Of a stretch of DNA of 64,000 nt, positions 16,569 to 24,855 are shown in pieces. This stretch comes from an uncultured Erythrobacter sp. Its GTDB lineage: Bacteria > Pseudomonadota > Alphaproteobacteria > Sphingomonadales > Sphingomonadaceae. Location of the stretch: NCBI GenBank assembly GCA_947499095.1, contig CANMMR010000006.1:62001-126000 (forward strand). Reading direction: 5' to 3'. Both the position numbers and the translations under genes were made by a program. The notes under the pieces are model-generated. The model made no database searches. It was given only the letters and a program-made list of their open reading frames with translations, and was not told where the DNA came from. Every line of letters starts with the position of its first letter. The stretch's first letter is position 1.

Positions 16569-16642
16569 GGCCCGATGGCGGAGTGGTTACGCAGAGGACT
16601 GCAAATCCTTGCACGCCGGTTCGATTCCGGCTCGGGCCTCCA
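16569..16642 (+). tRNA. tRNA-Cys (GCA)
   Basis: The acceptor arms GGCCCGA and TCGGGCC pair fully, followed by T and an encoded CCA. The anticodon loop reads CTGCAAA with anticodon GCA. The D arm (GGCGGAGTGGTTACGC) and the T loop (GGTTCGATTCC) are standard. Confidence 0.95.
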
Positions 16643-16662
16643 CTTCCCGCAAGCGGGAATGT

Positions 16663-16738
16663 GCCGCTTTAGCTCAGTTGGTAGAGCACATCATTCGTAA
16701 TGATGGGGTCACGTGTTCGAGTCACGTAAGCGGCACCA
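16663..16738 (+). tRNA. tRNA-Thr (CGT), integration target of the island
   Basis: The acceptor arms GCCGCTT and AAGCGGC pair, with discriminator A and encoded CCA. The D arm is AGCTCAGTTGGTAGAGC, the anticodon loop TTCGTAA (anticodon CGT), and the T loop TGTTCGAGTCA. The anticodon-to-3' half recurs at 33433-33480, so the 3' half now present was restored by the integrated element. Confidence 0.95.
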
Positions 16739-16739
16739 C
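16692..16739 (+). repeat. attL: 48-bp direct repeat in the tRNA-Thr 3' half
   Basis: Positions 16692-16739 match 33433-33480 at every base. Flanking bases differ on both sides (T against G before; C against T after). The repeat runs from the anticodon loop to just past CCA, the classic attachment core of tyrosine integrases that use tRNA genes. Confidence 0.9.
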
Positions 16740-16964
16740 CCCTTTCAGTAGGTAAAATCAGTCCTTTAAGCGGAACGGCTGTTCGGCTGGTCGTGCGTTT
16801 GGGTCCTGCTTGGGGCGCTTTGCGTAGGGAAACAGGTCTGATGCACGGCAATCCCACAAAATTCCGGTGGGGCGGCTTTGGTACGGCGGAAGAACCTGTG
16901 GATGGCAGCTTTCTCAATTACTGCGAAAGGGGCATTACGACCGGAATGGGGTGGTTAGCGGACT
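16740..16964. other. Left end of the island, no clear gene
   Basis: A 79-codon frame (16793-17032, +) is present. It lacks a ribosome site, shows no domain and runs into the 3' end of the opposing lipoprotein gene, so it is probably noise. No terminator or repeat beyond attL is visible. Confidence 0.35.
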
Positions 16965-17516
16965 TCAATCGCTGCCGAGAACGATGTCTGCAATTTCGCC
17001 GTGAGTGCCTAAAAGTCGGCCATTCCATTTGACTGTCGTGCGCCCGAACGGAGTGATGATCGCCATGACATGGTGGGGGGCGCCCACTCCTATCTTGTCG
17101 CTGCGAAGAACCTCACCGTGATAGAGCTCCGGTTCACGTATCAGTCGCTCCAAAGCGGTGGCTTCAGCATCAGCTAGCGACCTTGTTTTGTTAGCCACCA
17201 ACTTCCGCTCGGCGTTGAGAAGGCCCCCGGGTCCGCGCTCAACTACCTGACTCCATTGCCAATTGCCCGCCTCATCCCGCCAAACGATGGTACTCGCTTC
17301 ATTGCGAGAATGGTGAACGGCGACGCTATCCACAAAAATAGCGGTGTTCCCGATATATTTTGGGATGTTGTATCGATCCCGAAGTTCGAAACCTCTGGTA
17401 ATTTCGACTATATCTGGCGGAGAAAAGTCGCTGTTGGTCGGCGCGCTTGAGGGTGTGGCACACCCTGCCAAAACAATGCTAAAAATGATGGTGCTGAATT
17501 TCCGCATGGCCTCCAT
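16965..17516 (-). CDS. Predicted lipoprotein of unknown function
   Basis: This is a 183-residue protein with a signal MRKFSTIIFSIVLAGC and lipobox LAG|C. ATG at 17514-17516 gives MEAMRKF; the inner ATG at 17505-17507 is equally possible, but its GGAGG is only two bases away. The mature part has a conserved-looking middle (EASTIVWRDEAGNWQW) and C-terminus (IGVGAPHHVMAIITPFGRTTVKW). No domain is recognised. Base composition is lower in GC than the flanking chromosome, in line with an island gene. Confidence 0.65.
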   Translation of the reverse strand: MEAMRKFSTIIFSIVLAGCATPSSAPTNSDFSPPDIVEITRGFELRDRYNIPKYIGNTAIFVDSVAVHHSRNEASTIVWRDEAGNWQWSQVVERGPGGLLNAERKLVANKTRSLADAEATALERLIREPELYHGEVLRSDKIGVGAPHHVMAIITPFGRTTVKWNGRLLGTHGEIADIVLGSD

Positions 17517-17610
17517 AATGGTTTAATGTCGCCTAGTCCGCAATCGGGTCGATAGCGGAAGGGCAGCTTTTGGTGAAAGCATGAGTTTTATCATCCCCTC
17601 GAAGTTGTGA

Positions 17611-18270
17611 TCAATCGATCTCCTGGCAAAGCTTCGAGATGGCCGCGACCGATAACTCTACCCTGGCGCGTTCGCCCTCTTGGTATTGATGTGCGCACAC
17701 ATCCAGTAGTTCCACAGTGAGGCGAGCCGCGACTGGCAGGGTTAGAGCGATAAATAGCGGCTCGATGAAGTGGGACTGCGGTCTTGGATGTTCGACCCGA
17801 TGGCGAATGAAAGTCAGGCGATCTAGAGCCTCCAGTTCATCTTGTGAGACCTCAAGTTTTCGCCCGCTCCATTCCATCGGATGCGCCATGGCGCGCGCAA
17901 GCAAGGCTGGAAATGGTAGAACGAAGTCACCTGCGGGAGGTGTTGCTTCGCCCGTGCGACTTTCTTCGAAATAGGCGAGATATTCGGCTCTCAGCCTCTC
18001 GCTATAAGCTCCGAGGCCGGTCGAACCAGCGAGCGCGTCTGTCAACGCAGCCTGCATTGCTAGGTGCACGGCCTTAGCCGCCTGTGCCAGCCTTAAGGGT
18101 TCTTCTCTCCAGCGTTGCAACTGCTTCTGGCAATCACCTAAATTTAGTATCGCGAGGGCTCGAGGTGTAACTTCGGCGTAGTGGGCAAGTGGGTCTGCAT
18201 CGCAGCGCCCATCTTCTGGCTCGCTAGCCAGAACTTCCGCTAATGAGGGTCTTGCCGCTGAATCGCTCAA
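17611..18270 (-). CDS. Unknown helical protein with a HEPN-like RxxxxH motif
   Basis: This 219-residue, mostly helical protein contains LDRLTFIRHRVEHPRPQSHFIEP. The R-H-R-V-E-H stretch matches the R-x4-H pattern of HEPN nucleases and appears in a similar helical setting, but the rest gives no firm match. The start is probably TTG at 18268-18270, behind GAGGG. It lies next to and on the same strand as the Mrr-type gene, which would suit a defence role; that is inference. Confidence 0.55.
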   Translation of the reverse strand: MSDSAARPSLAEVLASEPEDGRCDADPLAHYAEVTPRALAILNLGDCQKQLQRWREEPLRLAQAAKAVHLAMQAALTDALAGSTGLGAYSERLRAEYLAYFEESRTGEATPPAGDFVLPFPALLARAMAHPMEWSGRKLEVSQDELEALDRLTFIRHRVEHPRPQSHFIEPLFIALTLPVAARLTVELLDVCAHQYQEGERARVELSVAAISKLCQEID

Positions 18271-18387
18271 TAATTTGCCCTCTTGTCGTGCGCTAATTTG
18301 CTAGAGAGTTATCCGCCAACTCTGCCTATAGTCGGACGGCCCACAATCTGCTCGTAAACGGCTGCTCCGATCCATTGCGATCTGTCG

Positions 18388-19314
18388 CTACCCTTGATCT
18401 TCAAAATAGGCGTCGTCCAGGCGTTTGACCTGAACCATTCGGCTAACGCGTACTCCCACCCCGAACTCGATCATAAGCTCTGCCAAGCGGCGACCGTCGA
18501 TCAGGATGATGCGCTGTTGCAAACCTGCAGCGTAGTCTTTCGCGTGTTGACTGAAAGTCGAGGTGGTGACGAAGACGCCCTTCGAGGCACCGAACCCTAC
18601 CAAGCTGCCTACGAACCCCTGTATGGCTGGTCGACCTATCGGCGAGTCCACCGCATAGCGCTTCGCCTGGACATAGATGCGATCCAGTCCAAGCCGATCT
18701 TCGTCGACGATTCCATCAATTCCCCCGTCACCACTCTTCCCGAGCCGCAGCGCAGCGTTTTCGTGAGAGCCACCGTAGCCCATGGCGAGCAGCAAATCGA
18801 CGATCAGCGCCTCGAAGAACGTCGGTGTCTGCTCTAGGATGCGAGCAAGGAGATCAGCCTTAAGCGCTTCGTTTATCGTGGCGTGGGCCGCATCAATTTG
18901 TTCTTCCGGTGTGGCTTCCGCAGCTGGCTTGAGGACGGTCTTCTCAGGATCGCTTACTGCCGGATCGCTGCCATCGTTGCTGTAGAAGGTCTCGAACGCC
19001 GGATAAGATTTTAGAAGCTCGACATCGATCGCAACTGGGTTCGTGTCCAAAAGTGCATTGCCCGCGTCCGTCGCGACAAAAACCCCGCGCTTGGGGCTTC
19101 GGATCAATCCTGCTTTGCTCATGTAGAACTTCGCCCAATGGATACGATTGTGCAGGATTCTCTGTTTTCCGCTGGGAAGTAGCTCCTCACGTTCCTCTTC
19201 GGTCAGGCCTAACTGGTCCGCAATCTTATCCGCTGCAACCGGAACGCGAGTTTCGCCAAGCGCAGCGACCTTTAGGACCGGCAGCATAAGTGATTGGTAA
19301 TCGGGTATCGCCAT
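18388..19314 (-). CDS. mrr: Mrr-type restriction endonuclease
   Basis: This is a 308-residue protein. The N-terminal part (IPDYQSLMLPVLKVAALGE, then NRIHWAKFYMSKAGLIRSPKRGVFVATDAG) is the Mrr N-terminal winged helix. The C-terminal part has the PD-(D/E)xK-type core FFEALIVDLLLAMGYGG, then GDGGIDGIVDEDRLGLDRIYVQAKRY, with the Q-x-K variant catalytic residues. Mrr enzymes cut methylated foreign DNA. ATG at 19312-19314 gives the expected MAIPDYQ start; the frame extends eight codons more. Upstream lies a broken XRE regulator on the same strand. Confidence 0.88.
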   Translation of the reverse strand: MAIPDYQSLMLPVLKVAALGETRVPVAADKIADQLGLTEEEREELLPSGKQRILHNRIHWAKFYMSKAGLIRSPKRGVFVATDAGNALLDTNPVAIDVELLKSYPAFETFYSNDGSDPAVSDPEKTVLKPAAEATPEEQIDAAHATINEALKADLLARILEQTPTFFEALIVDLLLAMGYGGSHENAALRLGKSGDGGIDGIVDEDRLGLDRIYVQAKRYAVDSPIGRPAIQGFVGSLVGFGASKGVFVTTSTFSQHAKDYAAGLQQRIILIDGRRLAELMIEFGVGVRVSRMVQVKRLDDAYFEDQG

Positions 19315-19392
19315 GAATGCAGCTAACCCCACCGTCACGAGACATGCAATACGCCGAACTGCGCAAATACCGGTATCTTATATGGAACTCCG

Positions 19393-19600
19393 TCAGTCGA
19401 GCAGGTCACCCAAGGTGCAACCGAACGCCTTCGCGATCCGCTCGATGACCGTGACCGTGGGGTTCTTCACCTTGCGCTCAATCCCGCTGACATAGGTCCG
19501 ATCGAGCCCAGCCTTGCGACCAGCCGCGCTCTTTCCTGAGCGCCTTCATGTTGGCGGCAGCGGACATCCATCCACCAGACTGAACCGAAATGTAGTCCAT
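19393..19600 (-). pseudogene. XRE-family HTH regulator, frameshifted
   Basis: From ATG 19598-19600 the frame reads MDYISVQSGG, then NMKALRKERGWSQ, and stops soon after in a wrong frame. The other frame continues AGLDRTYVSGIERKVKNPT and ends FGCTLGDLLD with TGA at 19393-19395. Together they make one small XRE repressor with a short deletion (near 19515-19525) in the loop that normally reads SQExLAxxAGLDRTY. It lies upstream of the Mrr gene and was probably its regulator or a remnant of another unit. Confidence 0.75.
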
Positions 19601-19722
19601 TAAATTAGGGACTATCTATCTCATTTTCGCTGGCAAACTTCGGTTCGGCGGCTAACGTTCACGCGTCAGCGGGGAGCAAATATTATGAAAAATCAAAACG
19701 AAAATTTGTTGAGGATCTCGCC

Positions 19723-20349
19723 ATGAGGGTCGGCTGGCCGGGAATTCTGCTGACCGGTGCGGCAGGGCTGGGGGCAGGCTATGTCCTCGCACCCAAGGAA
19801 ATCCTCGACAACGAGGTGACCGACTCCGGTTTCTTCCGCGTCGACACTACTAAGGTTCTTGCCACCACGGTTGAAAGCCTGCGGGCCGAGAACAGCCTGG
19901 TGGTGTGGTCCTACAAGGGCACGGCCAGTGTGAGGGCAACCAGAAAAAGCTGGTGGATTTTTGAAGGAGAGCAGCGGCTCATCGTCCCATACACGATCGA
20001 CTACCGCCTCAATCTTTCGGACCTCACACTCGATAAGGTGGAGTACAACGAGAAGGCCAAGCTCGTTACAGTTCGACTTCCAAAGTTGCGGCTGTCGGAT
20101 GTGGCGTTTCAGCCGGAGCAGGCGACGACCATCAACGGTGGAATTCTGTCTTACAGCGACGACACTGTGCAGGCCTTAGGCAAACTAGCCTATGGTACGG
20201 CCCGGAAAGCTGCGGTGAAGCAGGCCCAGCAGCGCAGCATGGTGGACGTGGCCAAGCGACAGGCAAAAGAAAACGTCGAGGCCTACTTCGAAATACCGCT
20301 CCGCATTGCGGGGCAACCTGACGTGAAGGTCGTCGCCACCTTCGACTGA
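19723..20349 (+). CDS. DUF4230 domain protein, membrane anchored
   Basis: This is a 208-residue protein. An N-terminal hydrophobic stretch (WPGILLTGAAGLGAGYVLA) is a single anchor. The body has the DUF4230 pattern: LVVWSYKGTASVRATRKSWW, then LIVPYTIDYRLNLSDL, then AKLVTVRLPKL, and C-terminal helices rich in Ala, Lys and Gln. Function is unknown. ATG 19723 follows GAGGATC. A strong terminator follows at 20376. Confidence 0.75.
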   Translation: MRVGWPGILLTGAAGLGAGYVLAPKEILDNEVTDSGFFRVDTTKVLATTVESLRAENSLVVWSYKGTASVRATRKSWWIFEGEQRLIVPYTIDYRLNLSDLTLDKVEYNEKAKLVTVRLPKLRLSDVAFQPEQATTINGGILSYSDDTVQALGKLAYGTARKAAVKQAQQRSMVDVAKRQAKENVEAYFEIPLRIAGQPDVKVVATFD

Positions 20350-20375
20350 TCTACCAACAACTCAACCAACCACGA

Positions 20376-20406
20376 GGCCCTCGGAAGCAATTCCGGGGGC
20401 CTTTTT
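20376..20406 (+). terminator. Rho-independent terminator after the DUF4230 gene
   Basis: The arms GGCCCTCGGAA and TTCCGGGGGCC enclose a GCAA loop, followed by TTTTT. It ends the DUF4230 transcript 26 bases past the stop and 19 bases before the next gene. Confidence 0.88.
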
Positions 20407-20424
20407 CGATTCTGGAGAACACAA

Positions 20425-20763
20425 ATGATCACAATCAAAACATGGCCCGACCTACGGGCTGCGATCGAGACCCACCCGGCAAGAGAAATTTTGGTTGCCC
20501 ACGCGGACAGGCTGGAAGAGTTCGGGGACCAGCTGCTCGCAGAGCTTTGCGAGTTCATCCTTGTTGAGCCCACCGACACCATCGCCGACCTGGAGACAAA
20601 GCTGGGCCGCGCTCTTGATCCACCGCCCTGGGAGTACGTCGATCGCTCGGACGGCTGGTACGAGCTCGTCCTGGTCACCGGCGATGATGGCTTCGGCTAC
20701 GTCGTTTTAATCGAGGACCGACCGCAAGTCCTGCTCGCCTACTGCAAGTCTTTGACCCTCTAA
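20425..20763 (+). CDS. Small acidic protein of unknown function, paralogue 1
   Basis: This is a 112-residue protein starting at ATG 20425 behind GGAG. It shares with the next gene the start MITI and the C-terminal strand pattern GWYELVLVTGDDGFGYVVLI. It is acidic and soluble, without signal or helices that span a membrane. I recognise the GWYEL-DDGFG signature only as an uncharacterised family of mobile elements. It has its own terminator and ribosome site. Confidence 0.65.
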   Translation: MITIKTWPDLRAAIETHPAREILVAHADRLEEFGDQLLAELCEFILVEPTDTIADLETKLGRALDPPPWEYVDRSDGWYELVLVTGDDGFGYVVLIEDRPQVLLAYCKSLTL

Positions 20764-20788
20764 ATCTCAACCACAACCCAACCGACAC

Positions 20789-20821
20789 GCGTCCAGGCAC
20801 TCCGCCTCGGGCGCATTTTTT
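20789..20821 (+). terminator. Rho-independent terminator after paralogue 1
   Basis: GCGTCCAGGC and GCCTCGGGCGC pair with one bulge and a G-T wobble around a five-base loop, then TTTTTT after an A. It separates the two paralogues. Confidence 0.75.
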
Positions 20822-20840
20822 ATGCCTGAAAGGAATTACC

Positions 20841-21227
20841 ATGATCACGATCTACAACGAGCAGGACGCTCGGAACCTCACCGACCCGGAACTGCTGGAG
20901 CTGGTGCGGGGGCACCTCATAACGGCAAAGGAAAACGGACTGGAGAACCTGACCTGCATCGCCATCATCGAACCAGCCGACAGTGAGCAAATTATCATCG
21001 ATGAGCTCGGCTTCTCGCCGCTGCAAAATCCTCTGACTGAAACTCGCTTCGGCGATCCCGACTTCATCCCGGCGTGGGATTGGTTGGAAGTTCATCCCGG
21101 CTGGTACGAGCTGATCTTCACAGTGGGCGATGATGGTTTCGCCTACATTTTGCTCGTGCCGAGCGAGGCAAAGGAAAGTGACCTGACCCGCCTGTGCGAG
21201 CGGTACGGGGGAGGGGCAGGTTTCTGA
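20841..21227 (+). CDS. Small acidic protein of unknown function, paralogue 2
   Basis: This is a 128-residue protein starting at ATG 20841 behind AAAGGAA. It begins MITIYNEQDARNL and carries GWYELIFTVGDDGFAYILLV, matching the previous gene at the same relative place. The N-terminal halves differ, so the two likely have different partners with a shared C-terminal fold. A GC-rich hairpin at about 21245-21267 without a T-run may end the transcript. Confidence 0.65.
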   Translation: MITIYNEQDARNLTDPELLELVRGHLITAKENGLENLTCIAIIEPADSEQIIIDELGFSPLQNPLTETRFGDPDFIPAWDWLEVHPGWYELIFTVGDDGFAYILLVPSEAKESDLTRLCERYGGGAGF

Positions 21228-21397
21228 AAACCTGACGAGCCTAGGGGCGGGTTGACTTCGCCCGCCTCAGTGCCGATATTTCAGGTGTCTCCTTCGGGAG
21301 CGTAATGATTGCACAGACCATCAGCTGACTATGCGCGGGAAGCGCACTTTTAATAGCTGCCTGCACTGACAGGCGTCAGATTGAGGGTTTAGTCTGC

Positions 21398-22867
21398 ATG
21401 AATAAATTGAATGATTCGCCTCATGGCGAAGCCGTGCGCCATTGGCAGGCGTTCGGCTTTGAGAACACTATCTATGATGAAGAAAGCGACGCACTTGTTG
21501 GACCCGTTCCGGCAGATGTCGTCGCTTTTGTTGCTTACGGTCCCAAGCAGATTGAGGGGCAAAGAAGAAAGCTTCAGGCGATCGGTATACGACCGAGGTT
21601 TTGGGCCCGAGTGGGACCTAACGAAACTCTCGTTCTCTACCAACTCGATGAGGATATCTCGCTAGAGGAAGTCAGAGAGCACTTCGGCTCAGCCTGCCGG
21701 GTCTACGGCGAGGGTGATTACATAACCTTGCCATCCGGGGATTACTTCACCCCTGAGGAGTGGCCCGAAACTATCGATGGTTTGTCAGTCTTCGACACTT
21801 TGGAAGGCTATCAGGAACCAGAGGAAGAGAGTCCCTTCGATGATTTGCCCCCGCAGATTAGCGAAGGGACACTTCTGGACGAATTCAGTATCCGAGATGT
21901 CGATCTTGGAGAAACGGTTCTGAGTCTTTTCTTGCTCGGCTTGATCATCCTGTCGGGGCAAGCGACAGTAATCTATGCTCCCCCTAACTCGGGGAAGACC
22001 CTTCTCACGTTATATCTGCTCGTTGAAGCCGTGGCTGCAGCTAAACTGAGCCCAGCTCGCTGCTATTACGTGAATGCTGACGATAGCCTTGAAGGGATCC
22101 AAACCAAGCGCTCGATCCTCGCCGAAACAGGCATTCACATGCTTGTCGCCGGAATGCAGAACTTTGAGACGAAGAAACTCTCTGAGGCAATGCAAACATT
22201 AATAGAGGAGGACGATTGTGTAGGTGTCTTAATTGTTGTCGACACTTTGAAGAAATTTGTAAACCTAATGGACAAGAGGGAGGCAGCTAATTTCGGCGAT
22301 TTAGTTCGCAAATTTGTCCTAAAGGGCGGTACTTTTCTTGCTCTCGCTCACACTCGCAAGAATGAAGGGGCAGATGGTCAACTAGTATATGGTGGCACCT
22401 CGGATGTACTTGAAGATTTCGACTCTGCCTCTGTTCTAGGGGCCCTCCCGGAGCGCACCTCGAAAAACGAAAAACTGGTGCAATTCCAGTTCCTGAAGCG
22501 GCGCGGGCGAAATGTCGAGGAGATCTATGCCTACGACGACGATCCGGACCTTTCCTACGATGTTCGCCTAGCTTCCGTCCGGCTGGTCGACGAGGAAGAG
22601 CTGGCCACCCATGTCTCCCAAGACAGGCTGCGCAGTGACAGCGACATCATCGAAGAAATCAGCTCTTCTCTTGCCGCAGCACCTGTCCAGAAAATGGCCC
22701 TCGTAAAGGACGTCGCCACCAGAATGGGGACCAGCCGCCGGGCCGTCATGGTCGTTCTGGAACGCTACACAGGCACCCAGGCGGGCAATCACCTCTGGAC
22801 CTATGAGATAGGGGAGAGAGGCTCAAAGAACTACGAGCTTCTGCCCCCGCCGGAGGGTGACGGCTGA
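21398..22867 (+). CDS. RepA-like RecA-fold ATPase of the island
   Basis: This is a 489-residue protein. The central domain (about 170-400) is of the AAA_25/RepA type: Walker A APPNSGKT near 198, a sensor Asp in YYVNADDSLEG, Walker B VLIVVDTL near 285, and AHTRKNEG. The N-terminal 150 residues are acidic and unique. The C-terminal 70 residues look like a helix-turn-helix (VKDVATRMGTSRRAVMVVLERY). Such ATPases act as replicative helicase/initiator proteins in plasmids and integrative elements. ATG 21398 follows GAGGG. It lies just before the integrase. Confidence 0.75.
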   Translation: MNKLNDSPHGEAVRHWQAFGFENTIYDEESDALVGPVPADVVAFVAYGPKQIEGQRRKLQAIGIRPRFWARVGPNETLVLYQLDEDISLEEVREHFGSACRVYGEGDYITLPSGDYFTPEEWPETIDGLSVFDTLEGYQEPEEESPFDDLPPQISEGTLLDEFSIRDVDLGETVLSLFLLGLIILSGQATVIYAPPNSGKTLLTLYLLVEAVAAAKLSPARCYYVNADDSLEGIQTKRSILAETGIHMLVAGMQNFETKKLSEAMQTLIEEDDCVGVLIVVDTLKKFVNLMDKREAANFGDLVRKFVLKGGTFLALAHTRKNEGADGQLVYGGTSDVLEDFDSASVLGALPERTSKNEKLVQFQFLKRRGRNVEEIYAYDDDPDLSYDVRLASVRLVDEEELATHVSQDRLRSDSDIIEEISSSLAAAPVQKMALVKDVATRMGTSRRAVMVVLERYTGTQAGNHLWTYEIGERGSKNYELLPPPEGDG

Positions 22868-23085
22868 TGAGGGACCGGGCCAGGATTTCAGAATCCTGTG
22901 CCCCCCTCCTGCTCACCTCGGGGAGGGTCGCGACCGGCTCTCCCCACCACCCCAAACCACCCGCTCTCCAGCCCGAGAGCTTGCCGAGATCGCCGAAGTG
23001 GTGGTCCCGGCACCCAACCCCCTGCGCGTCCCCGGCGGCCCTATGCTGCTTCTGGATTATCGCGCTTTCAACAAAGGAAAATCCA

Positions 23086-24243
23086 ATGCCTAAGGTTAAA
23101 CTCACCCACGCTTTCTGTGCCACCGCTCCGTGCGAACCGGGCAAGCGCAAGACCGACTTCTACGATACTGGTACAACCGGCCTCATGTTCGAGAAGCGCG
23201 CCGGTGGAGGAGGGACATTCTACATGCGATATCAGGACGCACGTGGGCGGCAGAAGCAACTCAAGATTGCCGCTTACGGGGATCTCACCTTCGACCAGGT
23301 GAGGAAGGAAGCCCAGCGCTTGCGCTCACAAATTGTTCTGGGCGGTGACCCAGCCGCCAAGAAGGCGGAAAAGAAGGCGGTCGTGGACTACGCTGAACTT
23401 GCCGCGCAGCACCTTGCCTACGCCTCGACCTACCAGAAGACCCCGGCAAACACGGAAAGCATCATCCGGCTTCACCTCGTGCCGCGCTGGGGGAAAGTGC
23501 CCCTGGATGAGATCACTCAGGCCGACGTCGCCCAGTGGTTGGCGGCAAAGGCAAAGGAGGGACTTGCCCCTGCCACGGTCGAGAAAATCCGGGTGACATT
23601 CAATCGCAGCTTCGAGTTGGCTCTCCGGTGGAACATGTCGGGCGTTACCAAGAACCCGGTGAAGGGCATTCCGCGCAAACCGATCAACAACGCGCGGGAA
23701 CGCTATCTGAGTGCGGCTGAAGCCAAGAGGTTGATGGCTGCGGTGGAGGAGTCCGAAAACCCGCAGCTGAAGCACATCGTGGGGCTGTTGCTCTTGACCG
23801 GGGCCCGCGTGTCCGAGTTGCTGCACGCCAAGTGGGAACACGTCGACGCAACTAAGCGGCAGTGGCTGATTCCCACATCGAAGACTGGCAAGCCGCGGCA
23901 TGTTCCGCTCTCAACCCCGGCGCTCGGCATCCTGGAGACAGTTCCGAGGTTCGAGGGCTGCCCCTACGTCGTCCCTAACCCCGACACGCTCAAGCCCTAC
24001 GTGACCCTCAAGCACGCGTGGCAGACGGCGAGAAGGAAGGCGCGGCTGCCGGACCTGCGCATCCATGACCTTCGGCACAGTGCCGCAAGCTTCATGATCA
24101 ATGCAGGAATCGACTTGTTTGCCGTCGGCAGGGTGCTGGGACATGCCGACCACAAGAGCACAATGCGGTACAGCCACCTGGCCAACGACACCCTGTTGGC
24201 AGCCGTAGAGGCGGGCGCAGCCAAGCTCGGTGGAGGGCTCTAA
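23086..24243 (+). CDS. int: Tyrosine-type site-specific integrase
   Basis: This is a 385-residue protein. Residues 1-85 are an Arm-DNA-binding domain (TTGLMFEKRAGGGGTFYMRYQ, then LTFDQVRKEA), about 95-180 a core-binding SAM-like domain, and about 205-380 the catalytic domain. Catalytic residues are visible: Arg in TGARVSEL, Lys in TSKTGKPRHVPL, His and Arg in HDLRHSAAS, His in LGHADHKSTMRYSH, and the nucleophile Tyr in MRYSHL. ATG 23086 follows AAAGGA; the frame runs upstream to 22867 without a ribosome site. It presumably integrates the island at tRNA-Thr. Confidence 0.93.
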   Translation: MPKVKLTHAFCATAPCEPGKRKTDFYDTGTTGLMFEKRAGGGGTFYMRYQDARGRQKQLKIAAYGDLTFDQVRKEAQRLRSQIVLGGDPAAKKAEKKAVVDYAELAAQHLAYASTYQKTPANTESIIRLHLVPRWGKVPLDEITQADVAQWLAAKAKEGLAPATVEKIRVTFNRSFELALRWNMSGVTKNPVKGIPRKPINNARERYLSAAEAKRLMAAVEESENPQLKHIVGLLLLTGARVSELLHAKWEHVDATKRQWLIPTSKTGKPRHVPLSTPALGILETVPRFEGCPYVVPNPDTLKPYVTLKHAWQTARRKARLPDLRIHDLRHSAASFMINAGIDLFAVGRVLGHADHKSTMRYSHLANDTLLAAVEAGAAKLGGGL

Positions 24244-24244
24244 G

Positions 24245-24421
24245 ATGGCTTTTCAGGAAGGTACTGCAAGCATGATTTGCCCGATCTGCACTGCCGAGCA
24301 TTCGGTTCGGTGGGCCCGCATTCCGGTACGGGAGCCCTTCAGGCTAACCTGTCGTAAGTGTGGAGGCGTATTGGCCGAAGGAAAAGGCGTGCAAGACTAC
24401 GAGACACCGCAGCTACGATAG
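24245..24421 (+). CDS. Small zinc-ribbon protein next to the integrase
   Basis: This is a 58-residue protein starting at ATG 24245, one base after the integrase stop. It has two Cys pairs, CPIC near residue 12 and CRKC near 36, the layout of a single zinc ribbon. The rest is too short to classify. Coupling to the integrase suggests a role as excisionase-like or regulatory partner, which is inference; a plain housekeeping zinc ribbon is also possible. Confidence 0.6.
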   Translation: MAFQEGTASMICPICTAEHSVRWARIPVREPFRLTCRKCGGVLAEGKGVQDYETPQLR

Positions 24422-24462
24422 CGGACCAACTTTACTCACCCCGGACTTGCTTGGCTTTCGCC

Positions 24463-24501
24463 AGGTGGGTTCGGGGTCTTTCTTCCCGCCTCATTTTTTT
24501 T
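24463..24501 (+). terminator. Terminator after the integrase/zinc-ribbon pair
   Basis: AGGTGGG and CCCGCCT pair (one G-T) around a 15-base loop, followed by CA and a run of eight T. It lies 41 bases after the zinc-ribbon stop. Confidence 0.65.
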
Positions 24502-24567
24502 GCGCGCCGCCCAGGCGAACATCACCCTTTCCCGATCAAACCCTTGCTCGGAAGTGCTCGCCTGCAT

Positions 24568-24855
24568 GTGTCGGGCGACCTGGAAACTGTCCTGACCGTG
24601 CCCTTCGATGACGACGATCGGTTCCTGCTGGGGCTCAGCGATGGGACGTTGTTGCTGGGCACGTACGACGACGAGCTGCGCTGTTCGTGGGAAGTGGCTA
24701 GAGAAGGAGCTGGGAGCGTTCGCGTTGAGGCTCGCGGGGTCTACGTGAACACCTCAGTCGAGTGGGTGACGGCTTCGCTCTACGACGCAACCGTGGTTGA
24801 GCCGCACCAGCCGCAACCTTTGCCGCTGTTTCCCGAGCTGGCCGCTTGCGCCTGA
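24568..24855 (+). CDS. Small protein of unknown function, start uncertain
   Basis: An open frame ends at 24855, and its last 95 codons look coding: SGDLETVLTVPFDDDDRFLLG, LSDGTLLLGTYDDELRCSWEV, REGAGSVRVEARGVYVNTSV. The pattern of short beta strands suggests a small beta-barrel or jellyroll. GTG 24568 is chosen because upstream codons turn into low-quality sequence and overlap a terminator; TTG 24544 is an alternative. No ribosome site decides. Function unknown. Confidence 0.45.
   Translation: MSGDLETVLTVPFDDDDRFLLGLSDGTLLLGTYDDELRCSWEVAREGAGSVRVEARGVYVNTSVEWVTASLYDATVVEPHQPQPLPLFPELAACA

Noticed and set aside
16793..17032. 79-codon gene at the left end of the island
   Set aside because: No ribosome site, no domain, overlaps the opposing lipoprotein gene.
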